Shown here: piece after piece, positions 45,825 to 55,964 of the stretch
Layout of the letters: every line of letters starts with the position of its first letter
Position numbering within the stretch: position 1 is the first letter of the stretch
Source of the DNA: Bacillus sp. NTK034
Lineage (GTDB): Bacteria; Bacillota; Bacilli; Bacillales; Cytobacillaceae
DNA length: 64,000 nt
Direction: 5' to 3'
Assembly (NCBI RefSeq): GCF_017303275.1
Contig: NZ_JAFKOJ010000007.1
Span: forward strand, 186,001 to 250,000
Program-made: the position numbers and the translations under genes
The notes under the pieces: model-generated
Database searches by the model: none
Seen by the model: only the letters and a program-made list of their open reading frames with translations
What the model was told of the DNA's origin: nothing

Positions 45825-46919
45825 CTATTTAATGCTTAAAAGCAATGATAGATAGGCAGAAACAACAAACAATATGCTCATTAGAAATGAAAGGGCAGCT
45901 GAAGACCTCTTAATATAGGAAAGTAAAGTTAAAGCAAGAAACAGAATAGCTACTACTCCGAGAGATATACCAGTTATGTTTGCCGTCATTTGGACAGGCA
46001 TGGCAGAATCAATCTGGCCTTGATAGAACAAGGCAAATAGTTTGGAGACGCCGCTTTTAACTGTCACCTCAATATCATGAGGAGGCGATTGCTGTCCCAA
46101 TGCGGCTGTAACTGCAAAAATCATTAATATCACTGCACTTTCAACCCTTGTCCAGGGGACTGGGTTAAACTCTGCATCTGCTTTTAATTTCCTTCTGATT
46201 AGGACACTATTAATGCCCGCGTACAATACTAAAGGTATAATCAGTAAATGTTTGATTAACAACGCTTGGCCATATGGAACCATCCAGGCATTTGTATAAT
46301 CTCTATAATCAATTACAAACGCCGTTAATACCAGACCAGTTCCTATGGTTACCATTAAACATACGAGAGCAACAGGCGTAAACCATTTTAAGAAGTTCAG
46401 CCAGTTATGATGATTTTTTGAGAACCAGCTGACAGTAATCAGGATTCCAATCCAGATACTAACAGCAGTAAAGTGGGTCGAATGTGCAATAAAACCTTTC
46501 CACTGGTCCAGGGAGCTAGCATGGCTTGACCACCCAAGCGCTAAAATCAATAAGAATGTAATGAAAATACCGATTAACGCAAATAATCGCTTCCTTCTAT
46601 AGTCAAACCAGATGATATAAATAAATAATAGATTCGATAGAAGATAGGTTACAATCCATGCTTTGCCAACTTCAAAAGTAAAAAGAACAGATTGAAAGGT
46701 TTGTCCCATTCCAATGTCTTGGTAAAGAAATAAAATCAATTGCAATACTGGAACAAAGGAAAATACTGCTACCCCACCTGTCGCAGCCATCAAAATACCT
46801 TTAGGCACTTTTATATCAGGTTTAGACTGAAATGGCACTAAGGATAATAGAAAGGCTCCAATTAAAATGGAAAAACATAGATATAAAAGGGTTTCAGTTA
46901 TGATACCTGCAATAAACAT
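45825..46919 (-). CDS. copD: Copper resistance protein CopD family
   Basis: A 364-residue polytopic protein with about nine helices and His-containing segments (S-S-H-A, H-S-T-H-F, I-K-H-L). CopD-type proteins (YcnJ in B. subtilis when fused to CopC) take up copper. It lies 3 nt downstream of copC in the same operon. Confidence 0.88.
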   Translation of the reverse strand: MFIAGIITETLLYLCFSILIGAFLLSLVPFQSKPDIKVPKGILMAATGGVAVFSFVPVLQLILFLYQDIGMGQTFQSVLFTFEVGKAWIVTYLLSNLLFIYIIWFDYRRKRLFALIGIFITFLLILALGWSSHASSLDQWKGFIAHSTHFTAVSIWIGILITVSWFSKNHHNWLNFLKWFTPVALVCLMVTIGTGLVLTAFVIDYRDYTNAWMVPYGQALLIKHLLIIPLVLYAGINSVLIRRKLKADAEFNPVPWTRVESAVILMIFAVTAALGQQSPPHDIEVTVKSGVSKLFALFYQGQIDSAMPVQMTANITGISLGVVAILFLALTLLSYIKRSSAALSFLMSILFVVSAYLSLLLSIK

Positions 46920-46922
46920 TTG

Positions 46923-47486
46923 TTATTTTCCCTTTCTCATAATCCATAAAAAGCTTCCGATTACTGCAATAATTAAAATTCCAATTAATGAAGGGATCCA
47001 ATTAGTTTTTGGCTTTGTCTGCTCTTGTCCTGTTTGAACTTCTTCTTCATTAAGTGAATCTGAGTCATCTTTATTTTTTTCTGTGCTCTTTTGCCCGCTA
47101 TCTTCATTTTCCTCAGTAGGATCCACCGTTGTTGGCGCGTTTACAGAAAATGAGAATTGTCCTTCTATTGGATGTCCATCTGCACCAATTATCTTCCAAT
47201 TAACCTTATAAGCACCGTTAGCTAAATCGTTTGAAAGTCTTCCGGTCATTTGATTATTGCTTAAAGTGATGTTCTCGATTGAAATCGAATCACCATTTGC
47301 ATTCGTTACTTCAAATGTGCTCCCTTGTTCAACCTTTGTTTCAAATGTCATTTTTATGTCATTTGGTCCAGCTGTAATGACTTCTCCATCTTGTGGACTG
47401 GAGCTCTCTAAACCTGTATGCCCAAAGGCATTGTTTACAGAAACGATAAAAAGTATAAAGGTAATTAAGAATAGCTTTTTAATCAT
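46923..47486 (-). CDS. copC: Copper-binding protein CopC
   Basis: A 187-residue exported copper chaperone. Signal peptide cleavage after A-F-G would expose His23 (H-T-G-L-E-S-S-S-P), the amino-terminal copper ligand. A CopC beta-sandwich follows (late G-A-D-G-H-P-I-E-G), then an acidic linker and a C-terminal anchor. The start is ATG 47486 with AGGAGG 7 nt upstream; the frame continues upstream to 47759 without a site and through the regulatory region. It delivers copper to CopD. Confidence 0.9.
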   Translation of the reverse strand: MIKKLFLITFILFIVSVNNAFGHTGLESSSPQDGEVITAGPNDIKMTFETKVEQGSTFEVTNANGDSISIENITLSNNQMTGRLSNDLANGAYKVNWKIIGADGHPIEGQFSFSVNAPTTVDPTEENEDSGQKSTEKNKDDSDSLNEEEVQTGQEQTKPKTNWIPSLIGILIIAVIGSFLWIMRKGK

Positions 47487-47540
47487 AAGAAACCTCCTAA
47501 TAGTATTAACGAACTTTATTTTAACAGAGTAAATATAATT

Positions 47541-47560
47541 ATTCAAAAGTACATTTGAAT
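47541..47560. promoter_or_regulatory. CadC-type operator on the copC side
   Basis: ATTCAAAAGTACATTTGAAT: 7-bp inverted arms with a 6-nt centre, located in the copC promoter region. Confidence 0.75.
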
Positions 47561-47566
47561 AAATTT

Positions 47567-47595
47567 TTGACAAATTTGTTAAATCAGCATAGACT
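47567..47595 (+). promoter_or_regulatory. Predicted promoter of the second cadC-cadA
   Basis: TTGACA (47567-47572), a 17-nt spacer and TAGACT (47590-47595), with an operator directly downstream. Confidence 0.75.
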
Positions 47596-47608
47596 AACGA
47601 TATAACAT

Positions 47609-47628
47609 ATTCAAACAAATATTTGAAT
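47609..47628. promoter_or_regulatory. CadC-type operator at the cadC start
   Basis: ATTCAAACAAATATTTGAAT: the same 7-6-7 architecture, covering the expected transcription start of cadC. Confidence 0.8.
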
Positions 47629-47642
47629 AAAGGGTGACAAAT

Positions 47643-48041
47643 ATGAGTGATAAAGTATTGAACAAATCTTCCCAAGATACATGTGAGACGTTTTGCTACG
47701 ATGAAGAAAAGGTTAGCCGAGTAAGCGGGCGGATAGATGAGATAATGGGAGTAGAGCAACTGTTTAAGGCGCTATCCGATTCAACAAGAATAAAGATTGC
47801 ATACGCACTTACACTTGAAGAAGAATTGTGTGTATGTGATGTGGCTAATATTATCGGATCCAGTACTGCCACCGCTTCCCACCATTTGCGTTTACTGCGT
47901 AAAATGGGCTTGGCTAAATATCGGAAAGAGGGAAAGATGGTATTTTACTCTTTATCAGATGAGCACGTCCATCAACTAGTTTCTATTGCTTTAATACACT
48001 CAAAGGAAGGTGAAGGAGATGGGGAAAGCACTGGCAAGTAG
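47643..48041 (+). CDS. cadC: Cd/Pb/Zn-responsive repressor CadC (second copy)
   Basis: A 132-residue ArsR-family repressor close to the one at 8164. It has C-E-T-F-C near the N terminus, L-C-V-C-D in the metal helix and the S-H-H-L-R recognition helix. The start is ATG 47643, 6 nt after AAGGGTG; the upstream GTG at 47634 overlaps that site. Its end overlaps the start of cadA. Two CadC-type palindromes flank its promoter. Confidence 0.93.
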   Translation: MSDKVLNKSSQDTCETFCYDEEKVSRVSGRIDEIMGVEQLFKALSDSTRIKIAYALTLEEELCVCDVANIIGSSTATASHHLRLLRKMGLAKYRKEGKMVFYSLSDEHVHQLVSIALIHSKEGEGDGESTGK

Positions 48042-50145
48042 CAAGGAAACCTATCGATTACAAGGTCTTTCCTGTACGAGTTGTGCAGCTAAATTTGAAA
48101 AAAACATCCGGGAGATTGAAACAGTTAATGATGTGCAATTAAACTTCGGAGCATCAAAGATAACCATTTTTGGTGATGCGACTATCCAGGAGCTAGAACA
48201 GGCAGGATCCTTTGACGGAATCAAGGTGTATCCTGAACGTCAGAGAGTAGTTCAAGAAAATGAGTCTTTTTGGAAAAAAAGCGAAAATCAAAAAACACTG
48301 TTGTCACTACTTTTGCTAATTGCCGGATACTTTTCCCTGTACACCATTGGGGAGGGCCATATAAGTACAATTGCAATCTTTGCGGCATCCATTTTAGTAG
48401 GTGGTTCTGGATTAATTAAAGAAGGTCTCAAAAACCTTACTAAGCTTCAATTCGATATGAAAACCCTTATGACGATTGCTGTTATAGGTGCAGCTTTTAT
48501 AGGGGAATGGAGTGAAGGCGCTGTTGTTGTCTTTTTATTCGCCGTAAGCGAGGCACTGGAAAGTTATTCAATGGATAAAGCCCGTCAATCTATCCGCTCT
48601 CTAATGGACATTGCACCTAAAAAGGCATTAATCCGTAGGGACAATCAAGAAATGGAAATGGATGTTGAAGATATTGTTGTAGGCGACATCCTGATCATTA
48701 AGCCAGGCCAAAAGCTAGCTATGGATGGAGAAGTAGTAAATGGCCAATCTTCCATTAATCAAGCAGCCATTACAGGAGAATCTATTCCGGTTCTTAAGAC
48801 TATTGGAGACGAAGTGTTTGCAGGAACTTTAAACGAAGAAGGCTCACTGGAAGTTAAGGTGACTAAACGAGTTGAAGATACTACCATTGCGAAAATTATC
48901 CACTTGGTAGAAGAAGCACAGGCAGAGCGCGCTCCATCTCAAGCATTTGTGGAGAAATTCGCTAAGTACTATACGCCGGCCATCATGTCGCTCGCATTTT
49001 TAATCGCAATTATTCCACCGTTATTTATGGGAGGAGACTGGTCCGAATGGATTTATCGAGGGTTAGCTGTACTTGTTGTCGGATGCCCATGTGCACTTGT
49101 TATTTCAACACCGGTTGCTATCGTTACTGCAATCGGAAATGCTGCCAAAAAGGGAGTATTGATTAAAGGCGGTATTTATCTTGAGGAAGCAGGACGCATC
49201 AAAGTCATTGCATTTGACAAAACTGGAACCCTAACAAAAGGAACACCAGAAGTAACAGACCTTAAAGTCTTAAGTGAAATAGACGAGAGAAAATTAGTAG
49301 GGATTTCTATGGCCATCGAAAAATTTTCACAGCATCCTTTAGCATCAGCTATCATCAGGAAGGCAGAACAGATGGGGATTTTTTCAAATGAATTTAAGGC
49401 CGAAGATTTTCAATCAATAACTGGAAAAGGTGCAAAAGCAGTGGTGAACGGTGAAAGTTATTTTATTGGAAGCCCCAAACTCTTTAAAGAAATAATACAC
49501 CTCACCTCCTCTGTTGAAGAAGAGATAAAAAGATTGCAGACCCAAGGGAAAACAGTGATGCTCTTAGGAACTGAGACAACTATCATCGGACTGATTGCCG
49601 TTGCAGATCAGTTGAGGGACAGCAGCCGAAACGTGATTCGAAAATTACACGATATTGGTATAGAGAAAACCATTATGTTGACAGGTGACAATAAGGCAAC
49701 TGGCCAGGCTATCGGTAATTCGGTTGGTTTAACCGAAGTAAAAGCTGAACTAATGCCTCAGGATAAATTAAGTACCATTAATTCATTAAGGGAACAACAC
49801 GGGAAAGTCGCTATGGTCGGGGATGGAATAAACGATGCTCCAGCTTTAGCAAGCTCAACAGTTGGAATTGCGATGGGCGGAGCAGGTACAGATACAGCAT
49901 TAGAGACTGCTGACATTGCATTAATGGCTGACGATTTAAATAAACTTCCATATACCATCGAGCTTAGCAGGAGAACCCTAGGGATTATTAAACAAAATAT
50001 CACCTTTGCGTTAGGTTTAAAACTTCTTGCATTAGTCTTAATCGTTCCCGGCTGGCTGACCCTGTGGATGGCTATTTTTGCAGACATGGGTGCAACGCTT
50101 ATAGTAGTATTAAATTCTATGAGACTTTTAAAAGTAAAAGAGTAA
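48019..50145 (+). CDS. cadA: Cadmium/zinc-exporting P-type ATPase CadA (intact)
   Basis: A 708-residue P1B-type ATPase. The HMA domain has G-L-S-C19-T-S-C22, the membrane metal site is C356-P-C358, the phosphorylation site D400-K-T-G-T, and G-D-G-I-N-D-A-P lies near the end. It exports Cd, Zn and Pb. The start is ATG 48019, 8 nt after AAGGAAGG, inside cadC. It is the working counterpart of the interrupted copy at 8525-10660; the two are highly similar through the core and diverge in the region after the HMA domain. Confidence 0.96.
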   Translation: MGKALASSKETYRLQGLSCTSCAAKFEKNIREIETVNDVQLNFGASKITIFGDATIQELEQAGSFDGIKVYPERQRVVQENESFWKKSENQKTLLSLLLLIAGYFSLYTIGEGHISTIAIFAASILVGGSGLIKEGLKNLTKLQFDMKTLMTIAVIGAAFIGEWSEGAVVVFLFAVSEALESYSMDKARQSIRSLMDIAPKKALIRRDNQEMEMDVEDIVVGDILIIKPGQKLAMDGEVVNGQSSINQAAITGESIPVLKTIGDEVFAGTLNEEGSLEVKVTKRVEDTTIAKIIHLVEEAQAERAPSQAFVEKFAKYYTPAIMSLAFLIAIIPPLFMGGDWSEWIYRGLAVLVVGCPCALVISTPVAIVTAIGNAAKKGVLIKGGIYLEEAGRIKVIAFDKTGTLTKGTPEVTDLKVLSEIDERKLVGISMAIEKFSQHPLASAIIRKAEQMGIFSNEFKAEDFQSITGKGAKAVVNGESYFIGSPKLFKEIIHLTSSVEEEIKRLQTQGKTVMLLGTETTIIGLIAVADQLRDSSRNVIRKLHDIGIEKTIMLTGDNKATGQAIGNSVGLTEVKAELMPQDKLSTINSLREQHGKVAMVGDGINDAPALASSTVGIAMGGAGTDTALETADIALMADDLNKLPYTIELSRRTLGIIKQNITFALGLKLLALVLIVPGWLTLWMAIFADMGATLIVVLNSMRLLKVKE

Positions 50146-50162
50146 ATAAGAAATGAACAAAT

Positions 50163-50199
50163 AAAACGGGTAGAAGGCCTTAGCTCCACCCGTTTTATT
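50163..50199. terminator. Bidirectional terminator after cadA
   Basis: Stem AAAACGGGT / ACCCGTTTT with flanking A/T tails; shared with the small minus-strand gene. Confidence 0.85.
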
Positions 50200-50216
50200 A
50201 TTCCTGAATGCTCAAC

Positions 50217-50357
50217 TTAATTTTTGGTTTTATTCTCACCCTTATAGCTGTGCAAATTTAGTTCCTGAAGCTCTTTATCTGATTTTTTCTTAAAAATATA
50301 TATAACTCCAACAGAAAGTATTGATAACACCAGACAAACTATTACTGTATATAGCAA
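50217..50357 (-). CDS. Small single-pass membrane protein
   Basis: 46 residues: a membrane helix (about 2-22) then a basic/acidic tail (K-K-K-S-D-K-E-L-Q-E-L). TTG start with AAGGAGA 7 nt upstream. Too short for routine gene finders. Family not recognised. The size and topology recall small oxidase- or transporter-associated peptides. Confidence 0.6.
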   Translation of the reverse strand: MLYTVIVCLVLSILSVGVIYIFKKKSDKELQELNLHSYKGENKTKN

Positions 50358-50693
50358 TACCAAATCTCCTTAAATTTTAATTTAGTTTTTTACAGCGAAG
50401 TACCTTATAAAAGGAAACTTCGCTGTAAATATTTTAAGGGGTGAAAAGTGTCCTAGGGTTAAAATATAGTATAAAAATCTGCAGAAATCATGCAAGAAGC
50501 ATAACAATTATATTACATAGATTTAATTATAATGAGATTCAAAAATATTTTATTTAATTTATAGTTTATTCATAAAATCGTCATATTTAAATTGTAAGAT
50601 AAAATTTAATATAACTTTTTATGATTTGGTAATTATCTTTATATACCAGAATTATCTTCGTAAAAAAATTAATACCATACTAGGAGTGACAAT
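50358..50693. other. AT-rich divergent intergenic region
   Basis: It holds the prsA promoter and a GGAG site before ATG 50694. A T/A-rich inverted repeat around 50390-50435 (AAGTACCTTATAAAAGGA region) is weak. Confidence 0.4.
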
Positions 50694-51566
50694 ATGAAAA
50701 AACTGTTAATATCCTTATCAACAGCTGGGTTGCTTATTGGACTTAGTGCATGCAGCAGCTCACAAGGAATCGATAACGAGGAAGTGATCGCAGAAACAAA
50801 AGCAGGCAATATCTCCAGCGATGACCTTTACATCGCTATGAAAGAAAAGTACGGAGAGCAAGCCCTTCAGGAGCTGTTATACAAAAAAGTCCTAGAAGAT
50901 AAATATAAAGTGGAAAAAGAGGAATTGGATAAAAAAGTAAAGGAAATCAAGGACCAGGCAGGATCAAACTTTGAAGCACTATTAATGCAAAATAATATTA
51001 AAGATGAAAAGGAACTGAAAGAAATCCTTAAGGAACAACTTCTTGTAGAAAAAGCGGCAATTAAAGATATAAAAGTTACAGATAAAGAACTAAAGGATAG
51101 TTATGAAAACTATAAACCTGAAATAAAAGCACGCCATATCCTTTTAGAGGATGAAAAAACTGCAAAAGATATCAAAAATAGGCTAGATGATGGAGAGAAG
51201 TTCGAAGATTTAGCCAAAGAATTTTCAAAGGATCCAGGTTCTGCGGAAAACGGTGGAGATCTAGGTTGGTTTGGATCGGGAAAAATGGTTCCAGAATTTG
51301 AAGAGGCCGCTTATGCCCTTGAAGTTAATAAATTTAGCGATCCGGTAAAAACTCAAAATGGTTACCATATTATTCAAGTTACTGAAAAGAAAGAGAAAGA
51401 GTCCTTTGAATCTATGAAAAAAGAGCTTGAATATCAATTGAAGGTATCTAAGTTAGATAATTCTAAAATTGAAGAAGTCATGAAAAAAGAATTTGAAGAT
51501 GCTAAAGTGAAGATCAATGACAAGGACTTGAAAGGAATCCTTGAAACGTCAAGTGCTTCAAAATAA
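50694..51566 (+). CDS. prsA: PrsA-type peptidyl-prolyl isomerase lipoprotein
   Basis: A 290-residue foldase: signal peptide with lipobox L-S-A-C20, helical chaperone regions, and a parvulin PPIase domain (about 140-230; A-R-H-I-L-L, G-G-D-L-G-W-F, Y-H-I-I-Q-V). It folds exported proteins at the membrane-wall interface. It is likely a second copy supporting exported proteins of this region. It ends in a terminator. Confidence 0.93.
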   Translation: MKKLLISLSTAGLLIGLSACSSSQGIDNEEVIAETKAGNISSDDLYIAMKEKYGEQALQELLYKKVLEDKYKVEKEELDKKVKEIKDQAGSNFEALLMQNNIKDEKELKEILKEQLLVEKAAIKDIKVTDKELKDSYENYKPEIKARHILLEDEKTAKDIKNRLDDGEKFEDLAKEFSKDPGSAENGGDLGWFGSGKMVPEFEEAAYALEVNKFSDPVKTQNGYHIIQVTEKKEKESFESMKKELEYQLKVSKLDNSKIEEVMKKEFEDAKVKINDKDLKGILETSSASK

Positions 51567-51629
51567 AATAATTTACTTAATAATCCAGGCCAATACCCTA
51601 CTTGTAATTAATAAATCGCTCTCATTATA

Positions 51630-51677
51630 AAAGAACCCCCTTGTAAGCATTAAAAGCTTAACATGGGGGTTCTTTTT
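51630..51677. terminator. Bidirectional terminator
   Basis: Stem AAAGAACCCCC / GGGGGTTCTTT with an internal loop and T-run. It sits between prsA and the convergent phospholipase-like gene. Confidence 0.85.
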
Positions 51678-51685
51678 GACCGATT

Positions 51686-52237
51686 TTACATTTTATCATT
51701 TGACATAATACTTTTAATTATATAGCTGCAGATAGCTGTACTTACATTCACAGAAAAAACAACATCTCTCATATAATCTTTTTTCTGTTCATACTCTTCA
51801 AGAAGCTCTTTTAAAAAATCTGAAATACTCTCTCTTGAGTTATGCAAAATTAGCGGCATTTTTAATTTTTCTACTATATTAAGTGATTTTGCTTTTTGGT
51901 CGAGTATAGATTCATATTTCACATGCGGTATCATGTGATGCTTAAATTCCCATCTCTGATTATGAGGGACGCAAAAAAAGTCTGTGAGGAAATGGCAGAT
52001 AATACCCATTTCAACATCAATTCTTTTTCGCTTGTTTTTATCTAATAGGTTGTAAGAAGGTAACTTAAGGAGTGATAGAATTTTATCTACAACAAAGTCA
52101 AAAGATTCTTCTATATAATGTTTCCGTTTTGCAAGATTAGGTATAAAGTCAGGTTTCATATTTGCCCAAGAAAAAGTGGGTGTATCTACACTGTATTGTG
52201 AATTTTCCTTAACAAACGATTGGATCTGTAGAGACAT
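51686..52237 (-). CDS. Zinc-dependent phospholipase C-like protein
   Basis: A 183-residue helical protein with the pattern of the zinc-dependent phospholipase C family: K-P-D-F-I-P, E-M-G-I-I-C-H-F-L-T-D and H-N-Q-R-W-E-F. The His and Asp residues would form the metal site. The ATG at 52237 has no ribosome binding site, and the frame stays open upstream (S-H-H-V before Met), so the true N terminus may be lost or start at a rare codon. No signal peptide is visible, so export is unlikely. Substrate unknown. Confidence 0.65.
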   Translation of the reverse strand: MSLQIQSFVKENSQYSVDTPTFSWANMKPDFIPNLAKRKHYIEESFDFVVDKILSLLKLPSYNLLDKNKRKRIDVEMGIICHFLTDFFCVPHNQRWEFKHHMIPHVKYESILDQKAKSLNIVEKLKMPLILHNSRESISDFLKELLEEYEQKKDYMRDVVFSVNVSTAICSYIIKSIMSNDKM

Positions 52238-53213
52238 AACATGATGTGAATAAGCAAACAGGATGAAACATTCCTTTCGATAAAGAATTCTATTATCTCA
52301 ATGCAAAAATATGAATTGTAAAAAAATCAAGTTAAAAAAATTACTTGAATATATCATGTATTTCTAAATCCCTTAAATATATATAGAAAAAAATTACCCA
52401 AAAAGAGGCTTCTTAGAGATATATGTTAAGTAATCTGATTAATAAAAGTATAACATAAAGGGGAAGCGATAGATATTGTAGGGTCTGACTTACTAATTTT
52501 GAAAAATGTGTATGAAATAAGCATGCTATAAAGAAAGAAATGTTATTTTCTTACTCTTCACATAAACTGCATACATTTCGGATATATTAATATTTGAACC
52601 ATAAAATGAATGGTAAACAAACTAAACAGAAGGGAGCCTTTTAGGTTCCTTTTTGTTTTTATCTAAAAATCTCCACAGTTTTTGCAAATTCATAATCTAT
52701 ACTTATGTCATCTGTAAAGAAAGGGTGTTAACCAATAGAATTAAAAAGCCTTTTTCTTTTGCTTTGATAGAACTATTAGTTGTAGGTTAGTTTTGGCAAG
52801 TTCACAAGAGTAAAACACCTATTTGTACTTTTTCCACAAATAATACAGGCCGGTTATTTCTCTTACCCAGTATTTTGCTTTCATCTCGAGAAATGGCTTT
52901 ATGAAAATCCTAAAATTCTCCGAAATTAAATTATTCACTTTATTATTTATTTTTTTGAGGTGGAGAAATATATTGAATTAAGAAGAAAACATGAAGATTT
53001 CATATTAAAAATTCACTAAAATATGGACATACATGTGTTGTAGAGAAAGCTCTCTTGTTAGTAGTTTCCGAAGACATACCAGAAAAAGTGGTAAAGCATT
53101 TTTAATTAAATACAGATTTAGGCAGGTACTTAAACCTACTTTTTCCATTAAAAAAATTGCATACAATAACTTTCCGATCAAATAATCGAAAAAATGTAGT
53201 AGAGGAGATAAAG
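52238..53213. other. Long intergenic region with decayed sequence
   Basis: About 975 nt without an intact gene. One terminator is listed separately. A short frame around 52960-53020 (I-E-L-R-R-K-H-E-D-F-I-L-K) looks like a gene remnant. The ccsB ribosome site GAGGAG is at 53200-53205. Confidence 0.45.
52631..52657 (+). terminator. Short terminator-like hairpin
   Basis: Stem GGGAGCC / GGTTCCT (wobbles) followed by TTTTTGTTTTT. Confidence 0.5.
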
Positions 53214-54389
53214 ATGGTAGCTCTTAGCAGTAACCTATTATACCTAGCATTCTACCTATATCTATTGGCAACACTATTATTTGGAGGAGCCATTAGAGAT
53301 AAGAGAAAACAATACGAAAACCCAAGTCAATGGGCAAAAGTTGCAATAACGGTCACTATAGTAGCCTTTGCTTCTCACTTGGGATATTTTATTACTCGAT
53401 GGGTCGCTTCTGGACAAGCTCCTGTTAGTAATATGTTTGAATTTATTACAGCTTTTAGCATGATGATGGTCTTGGCATTCATAATTCTTTACCTTATATA
53501 TAAGGCAGCTATATTGGGTTTATTTACTTTACCAATCACATTATTGATCATTGCATATGGGAGTATGTTTCCGAGAGACATTTCCCCATTAATACCAGCG
53601 CTGCAAAGCGATTGGCTTGCTATCCACGTAACAACCACTGCACTAGGTTCGGCTATTTTGGCTAGCAGTTTCATTGCAGGGATCATTTATTTACTTCGTT
53701 CTGTTGATCAGACGCAACGCTCAAAAGGGACTTTTGGGCTTGAGGTTATCATGTACACGATTGTGGCGACTCTTTCTTTTGTAGTAATTACAAGCATTTT
53801 CAGAGGGATGGAGTATGAAGCAGTCTATAAATGGGTTAATAAAAATGATCAAGAGGTTGAAATGATATATAATCTGCCTTCTATTATAGGGCCAAATCAA
53901 GGTGAATTACTTACAAAAGGTAAAATGGAAGCGTTTGTTGAGGTGCCTGCAATCATTGCAGCAGGAAGACTAAATACAGTCATCTGGTCAGTTGTTACTG
54001 GTTTACTTTTATACGGGTCGCTAAGACTGATTTTAAGAAAAAGAATCTCAGCTGCTATACAGCCATTAACGAAGAATGTCAACCTTGATTTAGTCGATGA
54101 AATTGGGTATAGATCGGTTACAATAGGTTTTCCAATATTCACTCTAGGCGCTCTTGTTTTTGCGATGATATGGGCTCAAATTGCGTGGACTCGTTTCTGG
54201 GGATGGGATCCAAAAGAGGTATGGGCATTAATTACATGGTTATTTTATGCAGTGTATTTACACTTGCGTCTCTCTAAGGGCTGGCACGGTCAGAAATCAG
54301 CTTGGCTTGGAGTTATCGGATTCGGAATTATTATCTTCAATTTGATTTTCGTAAATCTAATTATAGCAGGTCTACACTCATATGCGTAA
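53214..54389 (+). CDS. ccsB: Cytochrome c biogenesis protein CcsB (ResC)
   Basis: A 391-residue polytopic membrane protein of System II heme delivery. The [14 protein letters not shown] heme-handling motif and conserved His residues (I-H-V-T-T-T, G-W-H-G-Q) are visible. With ResB it moves heme to apocytochrome c; ResB is absent here. ATG 53214 follows AGAGGAG by 8 nt. It works with ResA and CcdA, encoded elsewhere in the window. Confidence 0.9.
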   Translation: MVALSSNLLYLAFYLYLLATLLFGGAIRDKRKQYENPSQWAKVAITVTIVAFASHLGYFITRWVASGQAPVSNMFEFITAFSMMMVLAFIILYLIYKAAILGLFTLPITLLIIAYGSMFPRDISPLIPALQSDWLAIHVTTTALGSAILASSFIAGIIYLLRSVDQTQRSKGTFGLEVIMYTIVATLSFVVITSIFRGMEYEAVYKWVNKNDQEVEMIYNLPSIIGPNQGELLTKGKMEAFVEVPAIIAAGRLNTVIWSVVTGLLLYGSLRLILRKRISAAIQPLTKNVNLDLVDEIGYRSVTIGFPIFTLGALVFAMIWAQIAWTRFWGWDPKEVWALITWLFYAVYLHLRLSKGWHGQKSAWLGVIGFGIIIFNLIFVNLIIAGLHSYA

Positions 54390-54518
54390 GGTGTAATTTT
54401 CAAACGGCCTAATATGCATTATAAATGCTCGGGACATAAAAGAAGTAAAATTTCTCAGCTAAGAAGGTAGACTAATCAAAATTAAAATATTTGAAGTAAT
54501 AGGGGAGGAATTTATATT

Positions 54519-55145
54519 ATGCAAACTGAAGAGAAATTCACATTGGAAACATGGCCAACTTCGCCTGAAAGAGCTACGCTTGAAGCAAAAAATAAATTTT
54601 TAGGTTTCTGGTTTTTCTTAGGTGGAGAGACAGTTCTTTTTGCCTCCCTCTTTGCAACGTATCTTGCTTTAAAAAACAAGGTTCCAAATGGGGACCACCC
54701 TTTGACAAATGAGCTTTTCAGCATGGAAATAGTTTTTGTTGCGACTATGCTTTTACTAGTTAGCTCACTTACAAGTGTTTGTGCAATGTATCATATGAAA
54801 AATTTTAATTTTAAGAAAATGCAATTATGGCTTGGGATTACGGTTCTTTTAGGTGTTGCATTTTTAGGATTGGAAATTTACGAGTTTACAGAGTATTTTC
54901 ATAAGGGACATACTTTTACAAGCAGTGCATTCGGCTCTGCATTTTATGTACTAGTTGGTTTCCACGGTGCACACGTTGCTTTTGGACTTCTATGGATTGT
55001 GACTCTCATGGTTAGAAATGCGAGACGTGGATTAAACCTATACAATGCTCCAAAATTTTATATAGCAAGCTTATACTGGCATTTTATTGATGTTGTATGG
55101 GTATTCATTTTTACAGTTGTATATTTAATGGGGCTGGTAGGATAA
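54519..55145 (+). CDS. Heme-copper oxidase subunit III (CtaE-like), orphan
   Basis: A 208-residue subunit III with five helices: G-F-W-F-F-L-G-G-E, E-I-Y-E-F, F-H-G-A-H-V and S-L-Y-W-H-F-I-D-V-V-W. It is paralogous to QoxC and nearer to the caa3 CtaE type. GGGGAGG precedes the ATG. No subunits I or II lie nearby, so it is an orphan or assembles with chromosomally encoded partners. A terminator follows. Confidence 0.9.
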   Translation: MQTEEKFTLETWPTSPERATLEAKNKFLGFWFFLGGETVLFASLFATYLALKNKVPNGDHPLTNELFSMEIVFVATMLLLVSSLTSVCAMYHMKNFNFKKMQLWLGITVLLGVAFLGLEIYEFTEYFHKGHTFTSSAFGSAFYVLVGFHGAHVAFGLLWIVTLMVRNARRGLNLYNAPKFYIASLYWHFIDVVWVFIFTVVYLMGLVG

Positions 55146-55256
55146 TCGTTATTGTTTTATTTTAAAATGATAAGGTTTTCTATTCAAACATGCTAATTTA
55201 CTTGAAACACATATAAATATGTAACGCGTGAAGTTATAACCATGCGAATGGTTTAA

Positions 55257-55288
55257 AAAGGATTCCTTCTCTCTGGAATCCTTTTTTT
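55257..55288 (+). terminator. Terminator after oxidase subunit III
   Basis: Stem AAAGGATTCC / GGAATCCTTT followed by seven Ts. Confidence 0.85.
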
Positions 55289-55453
55289 AGTAAACTCTTG
55301 CTTCATAGAGTAAAAAGGAAACAGCTAGGGGTTGATACATTACTTTCCGGATAACACCTACTTATGGAAATGCTGATAAAAATATCGACATTTAAGCAGC
55401 TTGTAAAGTACCAGCTTATTAATTTTGAACATAATAAACATAAAAAATGAATA

Positions 55454-55491
55454 GATGAAGAAGCTTTCCTCAATCGAGAGGGGCTTCATCA
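55454..55491. terminator. Hairpin, possible terminator
   Basis: GATGAAG / CTTCATC outer stem with an imperfect inner stem and a T-rich sequence about 10 nt downstream. Confidence 0.4.
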
Positions 55492-55823
55492 TCATTTATT
55501 TTTTGAATATCCGTAACATTTACAAGCTCGACACAAAATCCACCTTAACGATACAATTTGTGGGTTCTTCTTATTTAAGAAATATCTCAACCGTCTTTTT
55601 TATTTCAAGTAGTTTTATTAACATATTTTCTCCAGGTAATAATCCTTCTGGTACCCAGTAATCCTCTTTATAATTTTCGAATATTCACCTAATCATTCTA
55701 TAGATTTATGAGCACATTGGAAGTTGATCATGAAATTTTACTCGTCCATACGAAAGTCACTTGGCTATCAATAGTATAATGAAAAAAAAGACATAAGACC
55801 TTGATAACAAACATGGAGGAGTT

Positions 55824-55964
55824 ATGAAGAATTATAGAGTGATACATAAAGATAAAGTCTACAAGATACTTTTTGTCTACCCATCTGGTTATATGGAGAT
55901 TAGAGATCCTGAAACAAGAGTTAAAGGGGTAGATTTAAGGGTAATTCATTTCCAGGAGTATTAG
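55824..55964 (+). CDS. Small hypothetical protein
   Basis: 46 residues, hydrophilic with aromatic strands (Y-K-I-L-F-V-Y-P-S-G-Y-M-E-I), resembling a small beta-barrel fragment. GGAGG lies 4 nt before ATG, slightly close. Family not recognised. Confidence 0.5.
   Translation: MKNYRVIHKDKVYKILFVYPSGYMEIRDPETRVKGVDLRVIHFQEY

Larger units (their letters stand above)
55146..55823. other. Intergenic region
   Basis: Two hairpins are listed separately; the rest holds no recognisable gene. Confidence 0.4.

Noticed and set aside
47487-47759. N-terminal extension of copC
   Set aside because: It would run through the cadC promoter and operators and lacks a ribosome site; the signal peptide starts at 47486.
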